Source of the DNA: JAXJYR01 sp964593515 | GTDB lineage: Bacteria > Bacillota_I > Bacilli_A > Erysipelotrichales > Erysipelotrichaceae | DNA length: 9,286 bases | Assembly (NCBI GenBank): GCA_964593515.1 | Contig: CAZQJH010000062.1 | Location: forward strand, 1 to 9,286 | Reading direction: 5' to 3' | Notes under the pieces: model-generated | The model's database searches: none | Seen by the model: the letters and a program-made list of their open reading frames with translations, nothing else | What the model was told of the DNA's origin: nothing | Part shown: positions 1 through 6,680 of the stretch, piece by piece | Position numbering within the stretch: the first letter of the stretch is position 1 | How the letters are laid out: each line of letters starts with the position of its first letter | Translations under genes and position numbers: made by a program

Positions 1-6
1 CTATAT

Positions 7-48
7 AAAAAAGTGTTTTTATCTTATAAAAGATGAAAACACTTTTTT
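7..48 (-). terminator. Intrinsic terminator of the helicase gene, possibly bidirectional
   Basis: Positions 7-25 pair with 30-48 in a long A/T-rich hairpin with one T-G wobble and a 4-base loop (26-29). The outer arms are A-run and T-run, so either strand ends in a run of T. It starts 10 bases past the helicase stop codon on the minus strand, where a terminator is expected. A gene converging from the left, outside the window, could use it too. Confidence 0.85.
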
Positions 49-57
49 TTGGTTTAG

Positions 58-1494
58 TTATTTGTTTTTCTTATATTCAACGCATAGATGTTTGTTTTTA
101 ATCGTATGCGTTTTAAAGTGTTCAATGATTAAATCAGCTTTATGATTTAATATTGTTACATAAGCATCAAAGTCTTGTACTTGGATTGCGCCAATATCTT
201 CAATATTAACGCCTTCAACGCCACAAAAAGCTCCAACGATATCACCAGCTCTAAGTTTCTTTTTCTTACCTGCATTTAAATGTAGGGTATCTAGATTAGC
301 TTTAATCTTAAGAGCTTTATCTTGTTTTAATTTAGTTTTAGCTTGTAAGTTTTTAATCGCATGATCATCAAATTCAATGGCTAATAAAGCTTGTAAGTCT
401 TCTTTTATTAAAGGAGTTGTTAATAAGGTTTCTAATTGTTCTTGGTAATATTTATCACTATCACTAATTAAAGAAATAGCTAAACCTTGTTCATGATTAC
501 GGGCACTTCGTCCAATACGATGGATATAACGTTCACTTTCGAAAGGTAATTCATAATTGATAATTAAATCAACTTTTTCCACATCAATTCCTCTAGCAGC
601 TACATCACTAGCGACTAAAATACGTAATTTACCTTGTTTAAAGTCATTGATATTATCAATACGATCTTCTTGTAACATACCACCATGTAAGACGTCCACA
701 TCTAAACCTAAATCATCTAGATAAGCTCCTAAATCTTTGACTAATTGTTGGGTATTCGCAAAGATAATACAAGATAATGGTTGATGTTTTAATAATAAAC
801 GATATAAGACTTCTTGTTTTTGTTCATTGCTTACTTCGTAAGCATAATGAACTAGTGAATCATGAACATCATAATCATTTTGGAAACGAATTAATTCAGG
901 TTCTTTTAAATATTCACTAACTAAGTTTTGTAAAGCTTCATTAATCGTAGCACTACATAAAGTAGTGATACGATTTTCATTTAATTTAGCTAATATTTTA
1001 GAAACATCTTCAATAAAGCCCATCTTAAACATTTCATCAGCTTCATCAATAACAACATACTTAATATTATCATAGTTAAAGCTTTCTTTTTCCATATGAT
1101 CTAATAAACGACCAGGGGTAGCACAAATAACATGGGTACGTTGTTTTAAGTCTTGATATTGATATTTATATTTAGTTTTACCATAAATAGCTAAAGTTTT
1201 AAGTTGTTTATAAGCTGAAATATGATCGAATTCTTCTTTAACTTGTAAGGCTAACTCACGTGTTGGGGTTAGGATTAAAGCTTGCGGATCACGACAATCA
1301 ACTACAATCTTTTCAATAATAGGAATAGCATAAGCAGCGGTTTTTCCACTACCTGTAGCTGATTGAATAATACTATCTTTATTTGCGAATATTTGTTTCA
1401 TTAATGCTTCTTGAACGGGATATACTTCATGATAACCTAAATCATTTAAAGCATTAAGAATATTAGTTGATAAATTGAAATCTTGAAATAACAT
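58..1494 (-). CDS. dbpA: DEAD-box ATP-dependent RNA helicase, DbpA/YxiN type
   Basis: The 478-residue protein is an RNA helicase with the DbpA-type C-terminal RNA-binding domain. In DbpA and B. subtilis YxiN (about the same length) that domain recognises hairpin 92 of 23S rRNA, so a role in large-subunit assembly is inferred. Visible motifs: Q-motif Gln27, motif I ATGSGKT (46-52), PTREL (77-81), TPGR (126-129), DEAD (150-153), SAT (181-183), motif V ASDVAARGID (295-304), motif VI HRIGRSAR (325-332), then the RNA-binding domain at about 404-478. Motif VI has Ser-Ala where Thr-Gly is usual, but the HRxGRxxR arginines are kept. I chose the ATG at 1494 because AGGTG lies 4 bases upstream; an ATG 39 bases further out lacks a good site and would sit upstream of the likely -10 box. 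The gene is monocistronic and divergent from the aminopeptidase. The family call is firm; the symbol rests on the C-terminal domain. Confidence 0.93.
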   Translation of the reverse strand: MLFQDFNLSTNILNALNDLGYHEVYPVQEALMKQIFANKDSIIQSATGSGKTAAYAIPIIEKIVVDCRDPQALILTPTRELALQVKEEFDHISAYKQLKTLAIYGKTKYKYQYQDLKQRTHVICATPGRLLDHMEKESFNYDNIKYVVIDEADEMFKMGFIEDVSKILAKLNENRITTLCSATINEALQNLVSEYLKEPELIRFQNDYDVHDSLVHYAYEVSNEQKQEVLYRLLLKHQPLSCIIFANTQQLVKDLGAYLDDLGLDVDVLHGGMLQEDRIDNINDFKQGKLRILVASDVAARGIDVEKVDLIINYELPFESERYIHRIGRSARNHEQGLAISLISDSDKYYQEQLETLLTTPLIKEDLQALLAIEFDDHAIKNLQAKTKLKQDKALKIKANLDTLHLNAGKKKKLRAGDIVGAFCGVEGVNIEDIGAIQVQDFDAYVTILNHKADLIIEHFKTHTIKNKHLCVEYKKNK

Positions 1495-1515
1495 AAAGCA
1501 CCTACTTTCGCTTAT

Positions 1516-1521
1516 ATTATA
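1516..1521 (-). promoter_or_regulatory. Candidate -10 box of the helicase gene
   Basis: A perfect TATAAT on the minus strand lies 22 bases upstream of the helicase ATG. It would give a leader of about 15 nt containing the AGGTG ribosome binding site. No good -35 box is visible at 16-18 bases, so the call rests on the -10 alone. Confidence 0.4.
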
Positions 1522-1565
1522 ACGAAAAAACAATAGTTTTAATAGTTTTTAATGACATATTTGTG

Positions 1566-1571
1566 TATAAT
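1566..1571 (+). promoter_or_regulatory. Candidate -10 box of the aminopeptidase gene
   Basis: A perfect TATAAT on the plus strand lies 19 bases upstream of the M18 start. Transcription would begin almost at the GAGGTG ribosome binding site (1578-1583), giving an unusually short leader of roughly 13 nt. No convincing -35 box is seen, so the real promoter may lie slightly upstream. Confidence 0.35.
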
Positions 1572-1590
1572 ATTCACGAGGTGTTTAAAG

Positions 1591-2886
1591 ATGTTGAAAG
1601 AATTAATGAATGATTTAAATGAAAGTAAAAGTTGTTTCCATGCGGTCGAATTAATGAAAAATAAATTAAAGGCTAATGGATATCATGAATTATTAGAACA
1701 AGAAAAATGGAACTTAAATAAAGGTGAGGGTTATTATGTTGTACGTAATAATTCTAGTATTATGGCTTTCTATGTAGGAAGTGAATTAAATGATTATCAT
1801 TATCAAATGATTGCTTCACATAGTGATTCACCTACTTTTAAATTAAAACGTAATAGTATTATTAAACGTGATAATATGATGGTTTTAAATACTGAAGGTT
1901 ATGGGGGAATGCTTTGTGCAACTTGGATGGATCGTATGTTATCAATTGCGGGAAGAGTAATGGTTAAAGATGAAAATGGCGCTCATATGCAATTAGTTGA
2001 CATCGATAAAGATTTAGTAATGATTCCTTCATTAGCTATTCATATGAATCGTGATGCAAATAGTGGAATGAATTATAATAAACAAGTTGATATGTTACCA
2101 CTATTTAGTTGTGAAGAAGAAGATTTTGATGCTTATTTAGCTAATTATTTAAATGTTAGTAAAGAACAAATTATTGCTCATGACTTATATTTATATGTAC
2201 GTGATAAAGCACGTATTTGGGGAGCTAAAGATGAGTTTATCGCTGCTAGTCGTTTAGATGATTTGCAATGTGCTTATGCTTCATTAACTGCTTTATTACA
2301 AGCTCATAAAAATCAAGATATGATTTCTTTATGGGCATGTTTTGATAATGAAGAAGTAGGTTCATTATCAAAACAAGGAGCTAGTTCGACTTTCTTAAAA
2401 GATGTATTAGTTAGAATTAATTTAGCTTTAGGATATCAAGAAGAAGATTTATTATGTGCTTTAAGTAAATCATTCTTAGTATCAAGTGATAATGCGCATG
2501 CTATTCATCCAAATCATATGGAAAAAAGTGATGCGACTAATAAAGTTAAATTAAATGAAGGAGTAGTAATTAAACATAATGCTAATCAAAAATATACGAC
2601 TGATGCGATTGGTGCTAGTGTATTTGAAAGCATTTGTGCTAAAGCTGAAGTAAAAGTACAACATTATGCTAATCGAAGTGATATGCCTGGAGGAAGTACT
2701 TTAGGTAATTTAGCTATGCAACAAGCTAGTATGCATGCTTTAGATATTGGTTTTGCTCAACTTGCAATGCATTCAAGTTATGAATGTGCTGGTTGTCATG
2801 ATTATGAAGCAATGATTAAAGCTTTAATAAAATATTATGAAAGTAATATTGTATTCTATAATGCATGTGATTATGTAATTAAATAA
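1591..2886 (+). CDS. apeB: M18 family aminopeptidase (aspartyl aminopeptidase type)
   Basis: This is a 431-residue cytoplasmic zinc aminopeptidase of family M18, which removes N-terminal residues, typically Asp or Glu, from peptides. Metal and catalytic positions match the family (compared with remembered human DNPEP): His77 in SHSDSP, Asp223 in RLDD, Glu254-Glu255 in DNEEVGS, Asp300 in SSDNAHA, and His394 in MHSSYE. The SDMPGGSTLGN segment (363-373) is also typical. Length fits bacterial M18 enzymes, and no signal peptide is seen. The ATG at 1591 is preceded by GAGGTG with 7 bases between; an in-frame ATG at 1552 has no such site and would lie upstream of the candidate promoter. The gene stands alone, divergent from the helicase and converging on the ABC operon. 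Substrate preference is inferred from the family. The symbol follows the name used for bacterial members. Confidence 0.94.
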   Translation: MLKELMNDLNESKSCFHAVELMKNKLKANGYHELLEQEKWNLNKGEGYYVVRNNSSIMAFYVGSELNDYHYQMIASHSDSPTFKLKRNSIIKRDNMMVLNTEGYGGMLCATWMDRMLSIAGRVMVKDENGAHMQLVDIDKDLVMIPSLAIHMNRDANSGMNYNKQVDMLPLFSCEEEDFDAYLANYLNVSKEQIIAHDLYLYVRDKARIWGAKDEFIAASRLDDLQCAYASLTALLQAHKNQDMISLWACFDNEEVGSLSKQGASSTFLKDVLVRINLALGYQEEDLLCALSKSFLVSSDNAHAIHPNHMEKSDATNKVKLNEGVVIKHNANQKYTTDAIGASVFESICAKAEVKVQHYANRSDMPGGSTLGNLAMQQASMHALDIGFAQLAMHSSYECAGCHDYEAMIKALIKYYESNIVFYNACDYVIK

Positions 2887-2893
2887 AAAAAGC

Positions 2894-2928
2894 CTCTTTA
2901 CTAGATAGACTAGTAAAGAGTTTTTTTT
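2894..2928. terminator. Bidirectional terminator between aminopeptidase and ABC operon
   Basis: A perfect 11-bp stem (2894-2904 with 2910-2920) closes a 5-base loop. It is followed by eight T on the plus strand and, on the minus strand, by a run of T formed by the A-run at 2885-2891. It sits between two converging genes and overlaps the ATPase stop codon region, so it probably ends both transcripts. Confidence 0.92.
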
Positions 2929-3655
2929 AATGTAATACTTTATTTAAGAAATCTTTAGCACGATCACTACTAGGGTTAGTGAAGAAGTTTTGTGGTGAAT
3001 CAATTTCAACAATCTTACCACCTTCTAAGAAAACAATGCGATCAGCAATTTCTTTCGCAAAGCCCATTTCATGAGTTACAACAACCATTGTCATTCCTTC
3101 TTGAGCTAATTGTTTCATAACATCTAATACTTCCACAACCATCTCAGGGTCTAAGGCACTAGTTGGTTCATCGAATAACATAATTTCGGGATTCATCATT
3201 AAGGCTCTTGCAATAGCTACCCTTTGTTTTTGACCCCCAGATAATTTTTTTGGAAAAGCATCAACTTTATCAGCTAAACCAACACGCGCTAATAATTGTT
3301 TAGCTTTTTCAATTGCTTCTTCTTTATTCATTAATTTATTAGCTACTGGTGCTAAAATCATATTGTCTAAAACATTCATATGAGGAAATAAGTTAAAGTG
3401 TTGGAAAACAAAACCCATTTTACTACGTGCTTTGTTGGCACTGGCTTTATCATGGAAATTAATGATTTCATCATCAATGGCAATACTACCACTTTCAACT
3501 AATTCTAAACCATTAATACAACGACATAAGGTACTTTTACCTGAACCACTAGGTCCAATTAAACAAACAATTTCTCCTTTTTGAATTTCAATCGATACTT
3601 GATCTAGAGCTTTACAATCAGAGAATTCTTTGGTGATATTATTGACTTTAATCAC
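2927..3655 (-). CDS. Amino acid ABC importer ATP-binding protein, intact copy
   Basis: This 242-residue ATPase drives a polar amino acid ABC importer of the GlnQ/ArtM/HisP class and sits on the cytoplasmic face of the membrane. Motifs are complete: Walker A GPSGSGKS (34-41), Q-loop Gln85, signature LSGGQ (138-142), Walker B LFDEP with Asp162 and Glu163, D-loop SALD (166-169), and His195. Length is normal for the family. I chose the GTG start at 3655: AGGAGG (3666-3671) lies 10 bases upstream, and the start overlaps the permease stop as GTGATTAA, which suggests translational coupling. The in-frame ATG at 3700 lies upstream of that binding site, inside the permease gene. This is the last gene of the operon and the only complete ATPase copy. 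Residues 1-212 are encoded in the repeat; the last 30 are unique. The direct upstream partner is the truncated permease, not the intact one. Confidence 0.94.
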   Translation of the reverse strand: MIKVNNITKEFSDCKALDQVSIEIQKGEIVCLIGPSGSGKSTLCRCINGLELVESGSIAIDDEIINFHDKASANKARSKMGFVFQHFNLFPHMNVLDNMILAPVANKLMNKEEAIEKAKQLLARVGLADKVDAFPKKLSGGQKQRVAIARALMMNPEIMLFDEPTSALDPEMVVEVLDVMKQLAQEGMTMVVVTHEMGFAKEIADRIVFLEGGKIVEIDSPQNFFTNPSSDRAKDFLNKVLH

Positions 3656-4189
3656 TTTCAGCCAGCCTCCTTTCAATCTTTTTCGCAATAAATGAAACAC
3701 TTAGAGTTAATACTAAATACATTAAACTAGCCATTAATAATGGAGCAAAATAGTTATAGTAATTAGCTCCTAAGATTTGGGCTTGATATAATAAATCAAA
3801 GACTCCAATAGTTGATAATAATGAACTATCTTTAATTAAAGTAATAAATTCAGATACTAATGGGGGAACAACTTGTTTAATAGCTTGGGGTAAGATTACA
3901 TGACGCATTGTATCAAAGTAACCTAAGTTTAAAGCTTTACAAGCTTCCCATTGACCTTGGTCAATTCCAATAATCCCTGAACGAATTAATTCAGTACAAT
4001 AAGCTCCCGAGTTAATTCCAATCGCAATAATTCCTATTACTAATTTGTTAACTCTAAATGGATGTCCAATAATAACTGTTACTAATGAAGGGAATAATAA
4101 GTAGAAAATTAAAATTTGTAATAACATTGGTGTACCACGAACAATTTCCACATAGATATTACCAATCAAACGTAAAATTTTATTACTAC
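3020..4189. repeat. Tandem direct repeat, first unit (1,170 bp)
   Basis: This block is repeated with no difference that I could find at 4190-5359, a spacing of exactly 1,170 bp. Base 4189 matches both flanks, so the identical match is 1,171 bp (3019-4189 against 4189-5359) and the breakpoint carries only one base of shared sequence. The unit runs, in gene order, from permease codon 58 or so to ATPase codon 212. There are no inverted ends and no transposase, so this is a segmental tandem duplication rather than a mobile element. Confidence 0.97.
3648..4169 (-). pseudogene. Truncated permease copy, lacking the first 60 residues
   Basis: This is the C-terminal 173 residues of the permease, identical to residues 61-233 of the intact copy. 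The tandem duplication cut off its 5' end. The lost part contains the N-terminal region and the first membrane helix; the EAA loop (EACKALNLG to ILPQA) and the later helices remain. Reading could begin at TTG (4169-4167), which overlaps the upstream truncated ATPase stop as TTGA, the geometry of a coupled re-start. No Shine-Dalgarno site lies at normal distance: AAGGTG is 18 bases away. Its 3' end still carries the AGGAGG that serves the intact ATPase. Whether a stable protein is made is unknown; a half-transporter without helix 1 would probably be non-functional. I call it a pseudogene because an intact copy exists in the same operon. Confidence 0.85.
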
Positions 4190-4825
4190 ACCTTCTAAGA
4201 AAACAATGCGATCAGCAATTTCTTTCGCAAAGCCCATTTCATGAGTTACAACAACCATTGTCATTCCTTCTTGAGCTAATTGTTTCATAACATCTAATAC
4301 TTCCACAACCATCTCAGGGTCTAAGGCACTAGTTGGTTCATCGAATAACATAATTTCGGGATTCATCATTAAGGCTCTTGCAATAGCTACCCTTTGTTTT
4401 TGACCCCCAGATAATTTTTTTGGAAAAGCATCAACTTTATCAGCTAAACCAACACGCGCTAATAATTGTTTAGCTTTTTCAATTGCTTCTTCTTTATTCA
4501 TTAATTTATTAGCTACTGGTGCTAAAATCATATTGTCTAAAACATTCATATGAGGAAATAAGTTAAAGTGTTGGAAAACAAAACCCATTTTACTACGTGC
4601 TTTGTTGGCACTGGCTTTATCATGGAAATTAATGATTTCATCATCAATGGCAATACTACCACTTTCAACTAATTCTAAACCATTAATACAACGACATAAG
4701 GTACTTTTACCTGAACCACTAGGTCCAATTAAACAAACAATTTCTCCTTTTTGAATTTCAATCGATACTTGATCTAGAGCTTTACAATCAGAGAATTCTT
4801 TGGTGATATTATTGACTTTAATCAC
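4166..4825 (-). pseudogene. C-terminally truncated ATPase copy
   Basis: Residues 1-212 are identical to the intact ATPase. The frame then enters duplicated permease sequence, adds seven foreign residues (VVIKFYV) and stops at TGA (4168-4166), giving 219 residues. The last 30 native residues, after FLEG, are missing. All ATPase motifs survive: Walker A, Q-loop, LSGGQ, Walker B, D-loop and the switch His195. The GTG start, AGGAGG site and overlap with the intact permease stop (4818-4820) are the same as in the intact copy, so it is likely translated. It directly follows the only intact permease. It could be inactive, unstable or partly functional; the sequence cannot decide. I label it a pseudogene because of the truncation, with that reservation. 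Confidence 0.85.
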
Positions 4826-5359
4826 TTTCAGCCAGCCTCCTTTCAATCTTTTTCGCAATAAATGAAACACTTAGAGTTAATACTAAATACATTAAACTAG
4901 CCATTAATAATGGAGCAAAATAGTTATAGTAATTAGCTCCTAAGATTTGGGCTTGATATAATAAATCAAAGACTCCAATAGTTGATAATAATGAACTATC
5001 TTTAATTAAAGTAATAAATTCAGATACTAATGGGGGAACAACTTGTTTAATAGCTTGGGGTAAGATTACATGACGCATTGTATCAAAGTAACCTAAGTTT
5101 AAAGCTTTACAAGCTTCCCATTGACCTTGGTCAATTCCAATAATCCCTGAACGAATTAATTCAGTACAATAAGCTCCCGAGTTAATTCCAATCGCAATAA
5201 TTCCTATTACTAATTTGTTAACTCTAAATGGATGTCCAATAATAACTGTTACTAATGAAGGGAATAATAAGTAGAAAATTAAAATTTGTAATAACATTGG
5301 TGTACCACGAACAATTTCCACATAGATATTACCAATCAAACGTAAAATTTTATTACTAC
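4190..5359. repeat. Tandem direct repeat, second unit (1,170 bp)
   Basis: This is the upstream unit in operon orientation, identical to 3020-4189 in line-by-line reading. The left edge abuts the first unit at 4189/4190. At the right edge, identity ends at 5359, where the intact permease gene continues into unique sequence. The lack of any substitution, even at third codon positions, points to a very recent event or to an assembly artefact. Confidence 0.97.
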
Positions 5360-5519
5360 TTAATTTTAAGGCAGCTCCAACAATCCCTAAGACAATCCCA
5401 ATTACCCAAGCAATAGCTGCTACTAATAAAGAAATTAGCGCTCCTTGTAATAAAATTGTCCAGTTATTAGGATTACTAGCTACTTCAATTGCTTTGTTTA
5501 AAAAATCATTTAAGTTCAT
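4818..5519 (-). CDS. Amino acid ABC importer permease, intact copy
   Basis: This 233-residue inner-membrane permease belongs to the HisM/GlnP/ArtQ class and forms the translocation channel of a polar amino acid importer. Hydrophobic helices are seen at roughly 21-51, 75-95, 103-125, 170-190 and 200-222. The cytoplasmic EAA loop that docks the ATPase is at about 135-165 (Glu135, Ala136, Gly143, then ILPQA). I chose the ATG at 5519 because AGGTG lies close upstream in GAGGTGATTTG; the adjacent TTG one codon earlier is less likely. The stop overlaps the GTG start of the truncated ATPase by 8 bases. It follows the binding-protein gene after 45 bases that hold a hairpin and a possible internal promoter. 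Codons from about 54 onward lie in the tandem repeat. B. subtilis ArtQ (YqiY) is a likely counterpart, but I do not assign the symbol. Confidence 0.93.
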   Translation of the reverse strand: MNLNDFLNKAIEVASNPNNWTILLQGALISLLVAAIAWVIGIVLGIVGAALKLSSNKILRLIGNIYVEIVRGTPMLLQILIFYLLFPSLVTVIIGHPFRVNKLVIGIIAIGINSGAYCTELIRSGIIGIDQGQWEACKALNLGYFDTMRHVILPQAIKQVVPPLVSEFITLIKDSSLLSTIGVFDLLYQAQILGANYYNYFAPLLMASLMYLVLTLSVSFIAKKIERRLAESD

Positions 5520-5539
5520 CAAATCACCTCTTTTTTTCT

Positions 5540-5550
5540 ATTATAACACA
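5540..5550 (-). promoter_or_regulatory. Possible internal promoter (extended -10) before the permease
   Basis: The minus strand reads TGTGTTATAAT, a perfect fit to the extended -10 pattern TRTGnTATAAT. It lies between the binding-protein stop and the permease start, and transcription would begin about 15 bases before the permease ATG, just ahead of its GAGGTG site. No good -35 is present, which extended -10 promoters tolerate. It would allow expression of permease and ATPase independently of the T-box. A/T-rich spacers yield chance matches, so this is a candidate only. Confidence 0.4.
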
Positions 5551-5557
5551 TAAGAAA

Positions 5558-5575
5558 GGGGAAATTACATTCCCC
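5558..5575 (-). other. Intercistronic hairpin between binding protein and permease genes
   Basis: GGGGAA and TTCCCC form a 6-bp G/C-rich stem with a 6-base loop that spans the binding-protein stop codon (5565-5567). No run of T follows directly, so it is not a clear terminator. Such hairpins after binding-protein genes often stabilise the upstream mRNA and help make more binding protein than permease; that role is inferred here. Confidence 0.5.
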
Positions 5576-6317
5576 ATTTAGTTTTTAATTCTTGATATTT
5601 ATCACTAGCTTTAAATTGAGCAATTGCTTCATTTAATTTATCTAATAATAATGTATTTCCTTGCGCAGTAATAATTGAGTTTTCTTCATCAATTAAAGCT
5701 TCTTCTAAAATAATTAAACCTTCGTTGTTATCAACATAGTTTTGAGCTACGATTGTATCCGCAACTACTGCATCTAATTGGTTTTGTTTTAAAGATTCTA
5801 CTAAGATTTTCGCATCTTTATTTAATTCCACATTAGCTCCTTCAATTTCTTGAGCAGCACTAGCACCAGTTGTACCTAATTGACATCCAATTGTTTTACC
5901 TTCTAAATCAGCTAATGTTTTAATATCGCTATCAGCTTTCACAATTACAACTTGAGCTGATTTTAAGTAGTAATCACTAAATCCTACTTGACGATCTTTA
6001 TCATAAGTAAAGGCAGCTACTCCACAGTCAACTTGTCCTAAGTTTACCGCATCAACAATTGTATCAAATGACATTGCTTCAAATTCAATCTCAACCCCTA
6101 AGATTTTCCCGATTTCATTAGCCATATCAATATCAAATCCAACCATTTCACCATTTTCCATTGTTTCGTATGGTGGATAATCAGGTGATGTTGCGATAAT
6201 GATTTTTCCTTCTTCGATTAATTGATCACTCCAAGTGTTTGCTTCTTTTGTTTCACCACATGCTACTAAAGTTAAACACATAGCAATTGCAGCTACTACT
6301 TTAAATAATTTCTTCAT
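5565..6317 (-). CDS. Amino acid ABC importer substrate-binding lipoprotein
   Basis: This 250-residue family 3 solute-binding protein captures an amino acid outside the cell and delivers it to the permease. The N-terminus (MKKLFK, hydrophobic core, LVAC) is a lipoprotein signal with Cys20 as the lipidated residue. The mature domain shows SPDYPPYE (44-51), the family signature GFDIDMANEIG (60-70), Arg109 in KDRQVGFSD at the position that binds the substrate carboxylate, and Asp187 in VADTIVA at the position that binds the amino group. It ends in KTKWGM with normal length. The ATG at 6317 has AGAGG 7 bases upstream; an in-frame ATG seven codons earlier is not needed. It is the first gene of the operon, directly behind a T-box. 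Substrate cannot be read with certainty from the pocket; the T-box codon suggests arginine, as in B. subtilis ArtP (YqiX). Confidence 0.94.
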   Translation of the reverse strand: MKKLFKVVAAIAMCLTLVACGETKEANTWSDQLIEEGKIIIATSPDYPPYETMENGEMVGFDIDMANEIGKILGVEIEFEAMSFDTIVDAVNLGQVDCGVAAFTYDKDRQVGFSDYYLKSAQVVIVKADSDIKTLADLEGKTIGCQLGTTGASAAQEIEGANVELNKDAKILVESLKQNQLDAVVADTIVAQNYVDNNEGLIILEEALIDEENSIITAQGNTLLLDKLNEAIAQFKASDKYQELKTKWGM

Positions 6318-6349
6318 GTTTTTTCCTCTTCTTTCCACATCTTAAAATG

Positions 6350-6383
6350 AAAAAAAGCGTCATCATCCTATTGATGAAGACGC
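6350..6383 (-). terminator. T-box attenuator terminator
   Basis: Positions 6357-6367 pair with 6373-6383 in an 11-bp stem with one T-T mismatch and a 5-base loop, followed on the minus strand by seven T (6356-6350). The 5' arm of this stem includes CTTC, which can instead pair with GAAG of the T-box to form the antiterminator. The two structures are mutually exclusive. Confidence 0.92.
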
Positions 6384-6580
6384 TTGTGTGCGCGGTGCCA
6401 CTTCACTTGTTAAACTATGTTTAACCTCTTGAACTCTTAATGCGAGTGAAACAGTTCTCTTTACTTTCATGAGAGAACATCTCCAAAGCTCGTTCATTAT
6501 GATCTCATCAACAGTTTTCACCAAACCACTGTCTCTCTAGGCATGAAACGCATAATTACTACTCTTTTTCATTGATGTTG
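6350..6580 (-). promoter_or_regulatory. T-box riboswitch leader, probable arginine specifier
   Basis: The leader senses uncharged tRNA and controls transcription into the ABC operon. The T-box core at 6391-6404 reads GAAGTGGCACCGCG on the minus strand. GUGAAG there can pair with CUUCAU of the terminator arm to form the antiterminator. Stem I is closed by AACATC (6574-6579) and GATGTT (6476-6481), has the AGUA element at 6560-6563, and a distal region with GAGAGAC and TTTGGTGAAAAC. A second hairpin lies at about 6456-6476, and a perfect 7-bp hairpin at 6409-6425. In the specifier loop the order is GAA, CGA (6492-6490), G, CTTT, GGAG. Aligned with the remembered O. iheyensis glyQ leader (GAA, GGC, A, CUUC, GAG), this makes CGA, arginine, the specifier. 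The UGGC in the bulge calls for a tRNA with discriminator G. The T-box call is firm; the amino acid is likely but not certain. Confidence 0.93.
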
Positions 6581-6585
6581 AGATT

Positions 6586-6614
6586 AGTTTAATCCAAACC
6601 CAAATAGATGTCAA
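6586..6614 (-). promoter_or_regulatory. Promoter of the T-box / ABC importer operon
   Basis: On the minus strand a perfect -35 TTGACA (6614-6609) is separated by 17 bases from -10 TAAACT (6591-6586). Transcription would start at about 6579-6580, right at the first base pairs of T-box Stem I, which supports both calls. Confidence 0.88.
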
Positions 6615-6638
6615 GAGAAATTTTTTAAATTTTTAAAC

Positions 6639-6680
6639 ATTAATTATTAACGATTACTATTGTAACTTTTAATGATTAAT
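6639..6680 (-). other. A/T-rich imperfect hairpin behind the NSS gene
   Basis: ATTAAT and TTAA blocks at both ends pair with each other and enclose an inner GTTAC/GTAAT stem, reaching into the NSS stop codon. It has almost no G/C and no clean run of T behind it, so it is a weak terminator candidate at best. No better terminator for the NSS gene is visible before the operon promoter at 6614, so read-through into the T-box leader is possible. Confidence 0.3.

Noticed and set aside
1495..1533. Longer helicase N-terminus starting at 1533
   Set aside because: The extra 13 residues have no family counterpart, and the frame would start upstream of the likely -10 box; the ATG at 1494 has AGGTG in place.
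4160..4200. ATPase-permease fusion protein at the duplication junction
   Set aside because: The ATPase enters the permease segment out of frame and stops after seven codons. In the permease frame a TGA lies shortly upstream of the junction with no ATG between.
3019..5359. Tandem repeat as an insertion sequence or composite transposon
   Set aside because: There is no transposase, no inverted ends and no target duplication; the repeat consists only of operon coding sequence.
6489..6491. GAG (glutamate) as T-box specifier
   Set aside because: If the specifier followed GAAC the codon would be GAG, but then no purine would separate it from the CTTT stem. The CGA register fits the known loop order better. 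I keep some doubt.
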